64,000 bases of DNA from Chitinophagales bacterium (GTDB lineage: Bacteria > Bacteroidota > Bacteroidia > Chitinophagales > JADIYW01): positions 186,001 to 250,000 of the forward strand of contig JACJXS010000009.1 in NCBI GenBank assembly GCA_020636545.1, given 5' to 3'. Position 1 is the first letter of the stretch. The number at the start of each line of letters is the position of its first letter. A program made the position numbers and the translations under genes. This document shows, piece by piece, positions 36,971 to 46,120 of this stretch. The notes beneath the pieces were generated by a model. The model did no database searches and was not told the origin of the DNA. It was given only the letters and a program-made list of their open reading frames with translations.

Positions 36971-38575
36971 ATGGAAACCTTAAAGCCAAAATATAATAAA
37001 CAAGATATTATTAATGTAGGTCTAATCCTATTGCTTGGGTTTTTAATTGCTAGACAGCTTCAAGATTATATGGATGTACTGCTTTGGGATGAAGCAATAT
37101 ATTTAGATAGAGGATTTTTATTATGGAAAATTATTCCAAATACTTGGGGACCTGTTTATTCAGTTTGGTATAAATTATTATCCTATATTGAGCAAAATAA
37201 GATAGCTTTATATTATTTGAATTTCAAAATACTGTTTCTTTTAAGTTCAATTTTGGCTTATCTTTTTATGGTTGCTTTGAGAATGCCAAAAGTGATGGCT
37301 TTATTCTTTACTTGTATGTGGCTGATTCATCCTTATAATTTGCCGTCTTGGCCAAAAATATCTCATTTTGTTATTTGTATAATTCTATTTGCTGCTATAT
37401 TTATACAATATTTAAAAAGTACCATCAATCAAATTGTTGTTTTTTCAATTGCTTTTTTAATCTGTGGCTTTGCTCGTCCTGAACTATATTTATCGTTTAT
37501 TTTTTCTGTTTTATTGTTATTTATTTTAATTTTTATCAATAGAAAGAATATTAACCCATCGAATATCTTAAGTATTTGTGTTTGGTTGTTATTTGTGGGT
37601 ATTACTTACAAACTTTACCGAACGCCACTAACTAGTGGTGATGCTCAAAGGGGTTTGGGTGTATTTATACAACATTTTGCATTAAATTATTCTATTTGGA
37701 ACAAACAAGATATTTTGTGGTGGTTCGATTTTCAAGATGCAGTAATGCGTTGTTTTAAACCTCCTTATACACTTAAAAATTTTGTACAAAATCCTTATTT
37801 GTGGCAACATTTTTCGTTTAATATTCAATTATTATTGTCAAAATCATTTAGCTTAATAAGTAATCTAATTTTTCCATTTCATTTTATTAGTAAAAAAATA
37901 TTTTTTGTACTTAGTTCTTTATTGTCGCTTTATCTTCTATATAAAAACAAGTGTCAAATTAAGTATTTCTTTCAATTGATAAAGGAACAGTTTCTTTTGT
38001 TTGGCTTCTTGTTAATATCTGTTTTGCCATCTATTGCATCATCTATTTATGCACACCCTAGAACACATTATTTGGTTATTTTATTTCCTTTTATCTTTTT
38101 TATATTCAGTGCATTTTTTCCAAAGCATAAAACATCAAATGTTTTTCACAGCCTACTCATCTTTGTAGTTTTTATATTTTTTATGCCTAAAGCAAAAGAC
38201 TTTCAGTTTTTTGATTTATATGGTACAGATAAAAATATGATGACCAAAAAAACAATTAATTTTATTGAAGATAAATATCAAGATAAGCCAACTACAATTT
38301 TGGATATTGATGGATTGATGCCATCTTTGATGAATAGTAATTTTAAATCAAGTAATATTCGACCTTTAATAAAAGAAGATTCTGTATTGATTTCATCGAT
38401 TGTACTAAAAGAACAACCCGATATTATTTATGTCACGCCAACCATGATGAAACTAAAGAAAAACAAAACAGATAGTTTGTTTCAACAAATGATAGCAGAA
38501 CCAGAACGATTTAATTATTATAAACAAGCTATTCCGACATTAGGAGATGTTTATCTATTGGAGAAAACGAAGTAA
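36971..38575 (+). CDS. GT-C-like polytopic membrane protein, paralogue 1
   Basis: A 534-residue membrane protein with about ten helices. The first loop has MDVLLWDEAIYLDRGFLLWK, with a D-E pair like the catalytic region of GT-C enzymes, then TWGPVYSVWYKLLSYIE. Near the last helices it has SSIYAHPRTHYLVILFP. It is closely similar along its whole length to the next gene (38631), so the two arose by tandem duplication. I recognise the GT-C topology, not a named family; its donor and acceptor are unknown. Confidence 0.65.
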   Translation: METLKPKYNKQDIINVGLILLLGFLIARQLQDYMDVLLWDEAIYLDRGFLLWKIIPNTWGPVYSVWYKLLSYIEQNKIALYYLNFKILFLLSSILAYLFMVALRMPKVMALFFTCMWLIHPYNLPSWPKISHFVICIILFAAIFIQYLKSTINQIVVFSIAFLICGFARPELYLSFIFSVLLLFILIFINRKNINPSNILSICVWLLFVGITYKLYRTPLTSGDAQRGLGVFIQHFALNYSIWNKQDILWWFDFQDAVMRCFKPPYTLKNFVQNPYLWQHFSFNIQLLLSKSFSLISNLIFPFHFISKKIFFVLSSLLSLYLLYKNKCQIKYFFQLIKEQFLLFGFLLISVLPSIASSIYAHPRTHYLVILFPFIFFIFSAFFPKHKTSNVFHSLLIFVVFIFFMPKAKDFQFFDLYGTDKNMMTKKTINFIEDKYQDKPTTILDIDGLMPSLMNSNFKSSNIRPLIKEDSVLISSIVLKEQPDIIYVTPTMMKLKKNKTDSLFQQMIAEPERFNYYKQAIPTLGDVYLLEKTK

Positions 38576-38630
38576 ATAAAAATATAATTAAACCCATTGA
38601 TAGTTATAAACTTTAAAAACAACTTACCTT

Positions 38631-40256
38631 GTGAAAGATTTTATGCTAGATAAATTTAAAAGAGAACTTTTTATAATTAATGATTTTATAGCTATTTGTC
38701 TATTAATAATAATGGGCATATTTGTGGTGCATAATTTAGAAAACAATATGGATGTTTTGCTTTGGGACGAGGCAAGATATTTAGACAGAGGATTTTGGCT
38801 TTGGAAAGCATTTCCAAAAACTTGGGGACCAATCTATTCTGTATGGTATAAAATCCTTTCCTATGTTGAAAGTAATAGAATAGCTTTGTATTATCTGAAT
38901 TACAAAGTACTTTTTATTGCAAGTACAATTTTGACTTTTAGTTTTATGCGAGCGTATAAAGCATCTTTATTCGTAGCTTTTTTCTTGAGTTCTATGTGGC
39001 TAGTAAATACTTATAATTTACCAGCATGGCCCAAAATCTCTCATTTTTCAATATGTATCATTTTATCTGCGGGAATTATTGTTGCATTTTTAAAAAACAC
39101 TATCAATAAAACTATTGTTTTTGCAATTGCCTTTTTGATTTGTGGGTACGCACGTCCAGAATTATACTTGTCATTTATCTTTATACTTCTCTTGCTTTTT
39201 GTATTAAGTATTAAAAATATCAGAACATTGAATAAAAGTAATGTTCTTTATTTTGCTTTGCTGTTTTTTCTAATACTGTTAAGTTATAAAGCCTATCGAA
39301 CGCCGTTAAATAATGAAGATGCATCAAGAGGAATAGGTGTTTTTTTGCAGCATTATGCATATAATTATTATACTTGGACAAAACAAGATGTGATTTGGTG
39401 GTTTGATGTTCAAGAAGCTTTGGATAAAAGTTTTAAAGCTCCTTATCAACTGAAAGAAATCATGTTGAATGTAAATAGTCCATTTTGGAAGCATATTTTG
39501 TATAATACAAAATTATTTTTTAGTCATTTGGTTTTCATCATTTCAAATCTATTTTTTCCTTTTGCTCATCTTAACAAAATTCCCTTTTTTATTGGTACAT
39601 GTTTGATTGGTTTGTATGTTTTTTGGTGTTTTAGACAAAGTTTGCCTTTAATTATTGAAAGATTTAAAACAAATTGGCTTGTATTTCTAGTTTTAATCTT
39701 AGGGATTCTGCCGTCGATAGCATCAAGTATATATGCTCACCCAAGAACACATTATTTAGTATTGCTAATGCCTTTAATTTTTCTATTTTTAAGTACCGTT
39801 TTTAAGGAAAGCTTAAATTCATCATGGAAGGGATTAGTAGCATTTGCTTTATTTTTTATACTTACTTCTCCAAAAGCTAAAGACTTTAAGTATTTTGATT
39901 TATTTGGTACAGATAAAAATATGATGAATAAAAAAGCAATTCTTTTTTTAGAAAATAAGTATAAAACAGATTCTGTTAATGTTTTTGATATAGACGGACA
40001 ACTCAACACTTTAATGACACAAAATTTTAAATCATATAATATAGGTGCATTTATTTCAAAACCAGATTATCTCTTATCTCAATTTATTCAAACTGAACGT
40101 CCTAATGTTGTTTATGTTACGCCAACGATGTTTAAATTAAAAAGAACACAAAAAGATTCAATTTTTCAACAAATGATTCATCAGCCTGAAAGTTTTGGAT
40201 ACCAAAGAAATAGTATTCCAGGATTGACAGACACTTATTTTCTAGTAATAAAGTAG
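38631..40256 (+). CDS. GT-C-like polytopic membrane protein, paralogue 2
   Basis: A 541-residue paralogue of the preceding gene. It shares MDVLLWDEARYLDRGFWLWK, TWGPIYSVWYKILSYVE, the FLICGYARPELYLSF helix, KAYRTPLN and SSIYAHPRTHYLV. The shared segments lie at the same positions, and the C-terminal periplasmic domain (DLFGTDKNMMNKKAI onward) is conserved as well. The start given is GTG at 38631; an ATG four codons later (38643) is equally plausible. Two retained copies suggest different acceptors or sugars. Confidence 0.65.
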   Translation: MKDFMLDKFKRELFIINDFIAICLLIIMGIFVVHNLENNMDVLLWDEARYLDRGFWLWKAFPKTWGPIYSVWYKILSYVESNRIALYYLNYKVLFIASTILTFSFMRAYKASLFVAFFLSSMWLVNTYNLPAWPKISHFSICIILSAGIIVAFLKNTINKTIVFAIAFLICGYARPELYLSFIFILLLLFVLSIKNIRTLNKSNVLYFALLFFLILLSYKAYRTPLNNEDASRGIGVFLQHYAYNYYTWTKQDVIWWFDVQEALDKSFKAPYQLKEIMLNVNSPFWKHILYNTKLFFSHLVFIISNLFFPFAHLNKIPFFIGTCLIGLYVFWCFRQSLPLIIERFKTNWLVFLVLILGILPSIASSIYAHPRTHYLVLLMPLIFLFLSTVFKESLNSSWKGLVAFALFFILTSPKAKDFKYFDLFGTDKNMMNKKAILFLENKYKTDSVNVFDIDGQLNTLMTQNFKSYNIGAFISKPDYLLSQFIQTERPNVVYVTPTMFKLKRTQKDSIFQQMIHQPESFGYQRNSIPGLTDTYFLVIK

Positions 40257-40335
40257 AAGCGAGTTTTTAAAATGCGTTCCTTAGAAAATTCTGTTAAAAT
40301 ACCAATAATCTGAAAATTTCTACAATAAAAACTAC

Positions 40336-40343
40336 TACCTTTG
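40336..40343 (+). promoter_or_regulatory. Possible -7 box before the polymerase-like gene
   Basis: TACCTTTG matches TAnnTTTG, 28 bases before a TTG start and 55 before an ATG of the next gene. No clear -33 TTG. Confidence 0.4.
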
Positions 40344-40371
40344 ACATTCAATTGAATTAATTACAAAGCAT

Positions 40372-41703
40372 TTGGGAAGGGGAAATACATTTTTAGATAT
40401 GGTGCTTTATACTCGTGACCAAGAAGGTTATGAGAAAAAAATTGTTTTTCTATTTATCTATTCTTTATTTTGTAACAGTAATACCTTTTCTCAGTTTTCA
40501 GCAGTGAGTAGTATTGGAGGGATTTTTGTGGTTATTCTTATTCCTCTAATGTTATTATTGACAGGTGTTTATTGGTATGTCGCTATATTTATTTATAAGC
40601 GTCTAACATTGATTGATTTGTTTGTGCTTGTTTGGTGTTTAACGCCAATTTATAACTCCATCGCCTCGCATCTTACACTTGATGTTAAAATTTTGAAAGC
40701 CTTAATCAGTGCAATGCCAAGGTATTTGGTAGTTTCAGCAAGCTTAATGTATTTTTTAATCAAAAGTGAGAAAATTACAATAAAACAATACTGCCTTGCT
40801 GGCGTTATGGTGGGTTGGTTTGATTTAATTTTGTATGTCATTCTAAATATCTATTTAGACCCACAAACCTACAAAGCAGATGAAAGTTTAGTGGGATATA
40901 ATCCATCAAAAGGTGGATATATTTGGCGTTTTGGTAGTGTTTATATCATATTTGCCTTGTCCTATCATTTTGTAGTATTTTTAGTAAGAAATAAGTTTTT
41001 ACATTTAATAGCCACCATGATTTTCTTGGCTTATATGTTTTTCTTGGATAAACAACGTACAGAAATTTTATCGGTATTGATACCAATAATTATTTATATG
41101 TTTTTCAAGTTGAGATGGTATGAAGTCATTAACCGATTATCACAGTTGGTCTTGTTTTCTGGTCTTATTTTGGGGATTATTTATTATATCAATCCTATGC
41201 TTCTGCAATTTACGGCAGATATGTTTATTAATTTCTTTAAGTTTATGATGGGTATGGAAACTGGAGAAGCATCTGCAGATTCAAGAATTATTCAATTTAC
41301 AAATGCTTATGATTTCTTTATGCGTCATCCCACTTTTATGTTTTGGGGAATTGGATATGTGAAACCTGAAACACTATATCTAGAAATGGGAAAATTCATT
41401 TATTCAGATACTGGAATTGTTGGTATTTTAGTAGCACATGGAATTATCGGTACGATATTACAAACTTCCATGTTCTTATATCCAATTTATGTATTTTTTA
41501 AAGTAAAGCATTATCGAAATGATATTTATTATAATATGGGAATGTTGGGTTGTGTGGTTGGTTTTACCAGTGGTATGTTTAGTGGAGGTTATGCTTTAAA
41601 TGCATTTGGTATTTTCTATTTCTTTGCTTTTGTTGAATATTTTAGAGTAAAAGAAAAGATTTATTGGAAACATAAACGCTTGGAACGTGAAAAAGCTACT
41701 TAA
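40372..41703 (+). CDS. O-antigen polymerase/ligase-like membrane protein
   Basis: A 443-residue protein with about ten or more membrane helices. The pattern resembles Wzy/O-antigen ligase-type proteins: a large external loop between late helices (MGMETGEASADSRIIQFTNAYDFFMRH region) followed by FWGIGYV and SDTGIVGILVAHGIIG. The start is uncertain: TTG at 40372 or ATG at 40399 leaves a polar N-terminus, whereas an ATG in another frame near 40430 encodes a better-looking first helix but stops soon after. It likely polymerises the glycan of this locus. Confidence 0.65.
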   Translation: MGRGNTFLDMVLYTRDQEGYEKKIVFLFIYSLFCNSNTFSQFSAVSSIGGIFVVILIPLMLLLTGVYWYVAIFIYKRLTLIDLFVLVWCLTPIYNSIASHLTLDVKILKALISAMPRYLVVSASLMYFLIKSEKITIKQYCLAGVMVGWFDLILYVILNIYLDPQTYKADESLVGYNPSKGGYIWRFGSVYIIFALSYHFVVFLVRNKFLHLIATMIFLAYMFFLDKQRTEILSVLIPIIIYMFFKLRWYEVINRLSQLVLFSGLILGIIYYINPMLLQFTADMFINFFKFMMGMETGEASADSRIIQFTNAYDFFMRHPTFMFWGIGYVKPETLYLEMGKFIYSDTGIVGILVAHGIIGTILQTSMFLYPIYVFFKVKHYRNDIYYNMGMLGCVVGFTSGMFSGGYALNAFGIFYFFAFVEYFRVKEKIYWKHKRLEREKAT

Positions 41704-43195
41704 ATATTTTTTGATAATATTTGTCATTTTTGCGATTCTTAAAAATTGTACGCCATCTAAAAAGGAAAAAAAACAAATTGCAGAAGTTACAACCAAGTCT
41801 TCCTCTATTGATATTGGTTTAAAATTAGATTATTCAAAAGAGCAACAATTATATGCGGATAATCTATTTGGTTTAAATACAGGATTTATTTGGACAAAAG
41901 AAATTGATAAATCAAAGGACTTTGTTGAATTATTAAAAGAAAGTGGCAATGTTGTTTTGAGATTTCCAGGAGGAGGTGTAGCCAATAATTATTATCCAGA
42001 TGAAGTTGGATATGGCTATAATCCAAAGAAAAGACCAATAGGATTTAAAAGTATCATGCTCTATAATCAAACAAAAGATAGAAAATATAATATCATTGAG
42101 AATTTTGTCAGTTTATGTAAACAAACTAATGCTAAAGTAATTTATTGTGTTAATGTTTTAGATGGCAATGTTGAAAAAATGCAAATCGTTATTGACCGAT
42201 TGAAAAAGGAAAATATTGAGCTAATCGGTGTAGAATTAGGCAATGAACTAAATATGGGTAATTATCGTCATGTTTTTCCAAATGGACAAGTATATTTAGA
42301 TACTATTCAAAAATACATTCAAGCAATAAGAAAAAACTATCCTGATTTGAAAATTGGATTGGTTGCTGAAACGTTAGATGTCAATAATTTAAAGGACAAG
42401 AGAAGTCAATTTATGCATGAATGGAATAAAAAATTTTCTACCACAGACTTTGATGCCTATATCGTTCATTCTTATTTTCCAATTGATGATAAACAAAAGA
42501 ATTTCGATGAAATTTTCCTAAAATCTGTTGATATTAGTAATCCATATTATACAAACTATACAACAAAATTATTGGAATATTTTAACTCAATTGATAAAGA
42601 GCAGAAGAAAAAAATTTGGATTACAGAATGGGGAATTTTTAATTTATATGGAGGTAATACATTTTTACAAGCTGCATCGACTGCCCAATTTTTAAATAAT
42701 ATAATACAATATAACAAGCTTAATCGTATTGATATTGCTTGTTTACACGATATTGGAGCAATGATAGGACAGGCTCATCCAAAACGTCAATATACTTACC
42801 AAAAAGATAATTTTGCTGTTGGAGCGTTATACTTTCCTTATAAGTTTCTAGCTGATATTATTGTAAAAAATAAAGCCAAATTAATACCACATCAATTAGA
42901 TAAAGAAGTTGCCTCTAATTTCGTTGTACAAACATTTTATAGCTCAGAGAATAAAAAAACATACCTTTATTTTATCAATACTGCTCCAATAACGGTTCAT
43001 TTAGCTATTCCACCTACAAAATTAAAAAAGCAAATTGAATATATTGTTGCGGATAAGTTGTATGCACATACTGGATTTGCTGCATTTTTGAAAGATTATC
43101 CTTCAAAAAACACCTTAATTCAATACAAAAAGGAAAACAGATCTACTAATAAAATTAAAATTTATCCTTATTCACTTGGTGTTATCAGTTTTTAG
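41687..43195 (+). CDS. Clan GH-A glycoside hydrolase-like lipoprotein
   Basis: A 502-residue exported protein; an N-terminal hydrophobic stretch ends at Cys21, though the lipobox (LKNC) is weak. The TIM-barrel part shows FPGGGVANNYYPDE, the acid/base motif GVELGNELNM with Asn186-Glu187, and the nucleophile motif WITEWGI with Glu314, the NE...E layout of clan GH-A (for example arabinofuranosidases and GH39/GH79 relatives). A beta-sandwich follows. The start is GTG, overlapping the polymerase gene by 17 bases. It may trim the polymer made by its neighbours; the exact family is unresolved. Confidence 0.72.
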   Translation: MKKLLKYFLIIFVIFAILKNCTPSKKEKKQIAEVTTKSSSIDIGLKLDYSKEQQLYADNLFGLNTGFIWTKEIDKSKDFVELLKESGNVVLRFPGGGVANNYYPDEVGYGYNPKKRPIGFKSIMLYNQTKDRKYNIIENFVSLCKQTNAKVIYCVNVLDGNVEKMQIVIDRLKKENIELIGVELGNELNMGNYRHVFPNGQVYLDTIQKYIQAIRKNYPDLKIGLVAETLDVNNLKDKRSQFMHEWNKKFSTTDFDAYIVHSYFPIDDKQKNFDEIFLKSVDISNPYYTNYTTKLLEYFNSIDKEQKKKIWITEWGIFNLYGGNTFLQAASTAQFLNNIIQYNKLNRIDIACLHDIGAMIGQAHPKRQYTYQKDNFAVGALYFPYKFLADIIVKNKAKLIPHQLDKEVASNFVVQTFYSSENKKTYLYFINTAPITVHLAIPPTKLKKQIEYIVADKLYAHTGFAAFLKDYPSKNTLIQYKKENRSTNKIKIYPYSLGVISF

Positions 43196-43202
43196 AAAGG
43201 AA

Positions 43203-43256
43203 TTATAAGTTCAATTCTTTCATTTTATTTTCCCATTTCCAAGCGGAAAGCATAGC
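43203..43256 (-). pseudogene. Remnant of a galE 3' end
   Basis: Positions 43213-43256 are identical, over 44 bases, to 45104-45147 inside the intact galE. Read on the minus strand the remnant gives AMLSAWKWENKMKELNL and a stop, against AMLSAWKWENKMKELALL in galE, so the reading frame and a terminal stop are preserved with a different last few codons. The rest of the gene is absent. The two copies flank the CotH-type gene. Confidence 0.8.
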
Positions 43257-43318
43257 GATTTTTACATAGGCTTATTATTTAAGACAATTCTTATTAGAAG
43301 GGTTTTTCTAATCAAAGC

Positions 43319-45043
43319 CTATTGTACAATAAACTTATTAGGATTACTTTTTAATGGTTTAAAAAAATATATTCCACATTTCAAATCTGAAACATCTATT
43401 ATATTTAGCCCCGTAGATATATAGCCACTTTTAAGAACAATACCATTGATATCATAAATATAGAATTCATCTGAAATCTCAGATTGAATATTTAATAAAG
43501 ATGATGTTGGGTTTGGGAATAGTATAAATGAATATGGAATATTATCTTTAAAATCAAATCCTTTACAATCTTGACTAAAAAAACTATCTAAGTTATTCAG
43601 TCTTAATTTAAGCCAGTTTGTAGTATAAGCATATTGAGTTTTGGGGTAAATATATTTATTCCAAGCTAATTCTTCTCTCTGATAAATACCATTTCTTGAT
43701 AAGTATTCCATTTGCTTCTCAAACATTTGTGTAATGTTTTCATAAGTAATTACCTGAGTTCTCAAGAATTTCCATCTACTTTTTAATCTTTCTACAAATC
43801 CGTTTTCTGAACAATCTTTCAATAATCTATCGTATAAATTATTTGACAATAATCCTGTAGTATTATTATGATTTGAACCATCCCAAAATAATCCAAAGGT
43901 GCCGTCTAAATCCCAAGGAACATAAAAATAAGGTTCATTTTTATCATATTTTGCAATGTATAGATTCTTGCCAGTATTGTCTGCTGCATAGGTTAAATTA
44001 AGGAATATAAAATAATTTACCAAATTGTCCACTACCATCTTATCTGGATAAGCTAAATAAAATTCTTCATCAGAAGACTTCTCTACAAAAGAAATTAAAT
44101 TATATAAATTCTCCCAATCTATTATTTCTTCTGCGTCTGGGTATTCATATTCAAATCCAGCCCATAATGCTTTAGAATTATCATAAACAGGTGCCTTATT
44201 CATTAAGACAGCATCGGTCCAATCGCTTCCTTTATATAGTTCTCCTCTTATTTCATCATCCTTAAATTTTTTCAATTTCAATTGAGATCTATCAACTCGT
44301 TCGCCTACACCATAAACGCCTCTATATTCATTATTAATAAACACTTCTGCGTATTTCATATTTACGCCATTAACAGCTTTCTGTTCTTTTTTAATATAAT
44401 AAAGCGTATCTATTTGTTGCCATAAATCAAACGAAACTACATTGTTGAATCTTAGTGGTTCATTATACATTGCTTGTAAATTCCAATCATCGTCTTCTCT
44501 CATGCCCAATAAACGAACATCTTTAGTTTCTTCGCCAGTGGAGTCTGCCCAAAATTCAATTCTCAAAGATTTTTTTGGATAATTTTGTGAGCTAGCACCT
44601 CTATATTCTATTCCTATATGCTCATTTACAATCATGCCATTTGACTCTGCCATAAAAAATGATGCAAAACGCCTTGGCTCATCTACTATAATATTATTTG
44701 TAGTAATATGAATAAGCGGCAATTCTGTAAAGAATAATTGATATCGATGTCCTTCTTCATCCTTTATTGGATATGACTTTCCAATCTCTACACTACTTAT
44801 TGGAGCTGAAAAAGTATAGATTTTGTCTAGTTGAATCTTATTGAATGCTTCTTCTAATGTTGAATTTATTGCTAAAATATTAAAATTAGAAACAATTAAT
44901 TGTTTAGAATAGTCTATTTGGAATTGTCCATTAGGAATTAATATTGTACTCTGTGCATTTAGAGAATTGAAAAAAAATAACGATAGAATGACGAAAAGTC
45001 TAACCTTTAATATATTCCTCAGTAATTGTTTATAAAAAATCAT
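43319..45043 (-). CDS. CotH kinase family protein with T9SS sorting domain
   Basis: This 574-residue secreted protein has a signal peptide cleaved near LNA (30). A CotH-like kinase domain follows, with GIEYRGASSQNYPKKS at 144-159 and PWDLDGTFG at 376-384, the latter with the metal-binding Asp. The last 70 or so residues form a type IX secretion sorting domain beginning FILFPNPTSSLLNI. CotH-type proteins are atypical protein kinases or coat-assembly factors; the target here is unknown. It lies between the two galE 3' copies, suggesting recombination or insertion. It is likely surface-exposed via T9SS. Confidence 0.88.
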   Translation of the reverse strand: MIFYKQLLRNILKVRLFVILSLFFFNSLNAQSTILIPNGQFQIDYSKQLIVSNFNILAINSTLEEAFNKIQLDKIYTFSAPISSVEIGKSYPIKDEEGHRYQLFFTELPLIHITTNNIIVDEPRRFASFFMAESNGMIVNEHIGIEYRGASSQNYPKKSLRIEFWADSTGEETKDVRLLGMREDDDWNLQAMYNEPLRFNNVVSFDLWQQIDTLYYIKKEQKAVNGVNMKYAEVFINNEYRGVYGVGERVDRSQLKLKKFKDDEIRGELYKGSDWTDAVLMNKAPVYDNSKALWAGFEYEYPDAEEIIDWENLYNLISFVEKSSDEEFYLAYPDKMVVDNLVNYFIFLNLTYAADNTGKNLYIAKYDKNEPYFYVPWDLDGTFGLFWDGSNHNNTTGLLSNNLYDRLLKDCSENGFVERLKSRWKFLRTQVITYENITQMFEKQMEYLSRNGIYQREELAWNKYIYPKTQYAYTTNWLKLRLNNLDSFFSQDCKGFDFKDNIPYSFILFPNPTSSLLNIQSEISDEFYIYDINGIVLKSGYISTGLNIIDVSDLKCGIYFFKPLKSNPNKFIVQ

Positions 45044-45090
45044 ATCAAATCAAAGATATAACAAAATCAGCTAAGAAATTAAATCAAAAC

Positions 45091-46116
45091 TTACAACAAT
45101 GCTAATTCTTTCATTTTATTTTCCCATTTCCAAGCGGAAAGCATAGCATCTTCAATATTATATTGACAATGCCATTTTAAAGCCTTAGATGCTTTTTCAT
45201 TGTTGGCATAAATTTTTTCTACGTCGCCAGCACGTCTTGCACCAACCTTATAATTTAATTTTTGACCTGTTGTTTTTTCAAATGCATGAATGGCTTCTAA
45301 AACAGAAACTCCATTTCCAGTTCCTAAATTAAAAATCTCACAATTAGAATGGTTTTGATTTTCGATTAGATATTTTAAAGCTAAAGTATGTGCATGTGCA
45401 ATATCACAAACATGAATATAATCACGCACGCAAGAACCATCTGGGGTATCATAATCACCACCAAAAACGGTCAATTGCTCTAACTTCCCAATAGCTGTTT
45501 GTGTGATATAAGGTACTAAATTATCTGGTCTATTCAATAACATTTCCCCCAAAATTCCACTTGGATGGGCTCCAACTGGATTGAAGTATCTTAATAAAAT
45601 AGATTTTGTGGTATTGACTTTAGAATAGTGTTGTATGATTTGTTCGCCGATTTGTTTCGTATGTGCATACGCCGATTCAGCTTCTTGAAAAGGTGTTTCC
45701 TCCGTTACAGGCAATGCTTTGGCATTTCCATATACAGAACATGAAGATGAAAATACAAAATTTGGAATGCCAAATTTTTGAATACCTTCTAAAATATTAT
45801 TTAATGAAATTAAGTTGTTGTTGTAATATAATATTGGATTAGCAACTGATTCTGGCACTGTTTTAAATGCTGCAAAATGTATAATACCAACGGCATCTTT
45901 GTGTTGTTCTAAAACATCAAATGTTTCTTGTTTGTTGCACAAATCAATTTGATAAAACTTAAATTTTTTCTCTGTGATTTGCTCAATTGCTCCAATTGGA
46001 TATTTTGTTGAGCGTGCTAAATTATCAATGCATACCACTTCAAAGTCATTTTCTAATAAATCTACAATGGTGTGTGAACCAATATATCCTGTTCCGCCTG
46101 TTACGATTACTTTCAT
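45091..46116 (-). CDS. galE: UDP-glucose 4-epimerase
   Basis: GalE interconverts UDP-glucose and UDP-galactose. The 341-residue short-chain dehydrogenase-type protein has the NAD motif GGTGYIGSH at 7-15, FSSSCSVYGNA with the catalytic Ser/Thr region, YAHTKQ with the catalytic Tyr/Lys, and the conserved RYFNPVGAHPSG and DGSCVRDYIHV motifs of GalE. It lies 4 bases from rmlA upstream. The pair would supply nucleotide sugars to the adjacent polysaccharide genes. A 44-base piece of its 3' end is repeated at 43213. Confidence 0.96.
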   Translation of the reverse strand: MKVIVTGGTGYIGSHTIVDLLENDFEVVCIDNLARSTKYPIGAIEQITEKKFKFYQIDLCNKQETFDVLEQHKDAVGIIHFAAFKTVPESVANPILYYNNNLISLNNILEGIQKFGIPNFVFSSSCSVYGNAKALPVTEETPFQEAESAYAHTKQIGEQIIQHYSKVNTTKSILLRYFNPVGAHPSGILGEMLLNRPDNLVPYITQTAIGKLEQLTVFGGDYDTPDGSCVRDYIHVCDIAHAHTLALKYLIENQNHSNCEIFNLGTGNGVSVLEAIHAFEKTTGQKLNYKVGARRAGDVEKIYANNEKASKALKWHCQYNIEDAMLSAWKWENKMKELALL

Positions 46117-46120
46117 CTTA

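Noticed and set aside
43293..43312. Hairpin just past the CotH gene as a terminator
   Set aside because: Only a 7-bp AT-rich stem with no convincing T-run on either strand.
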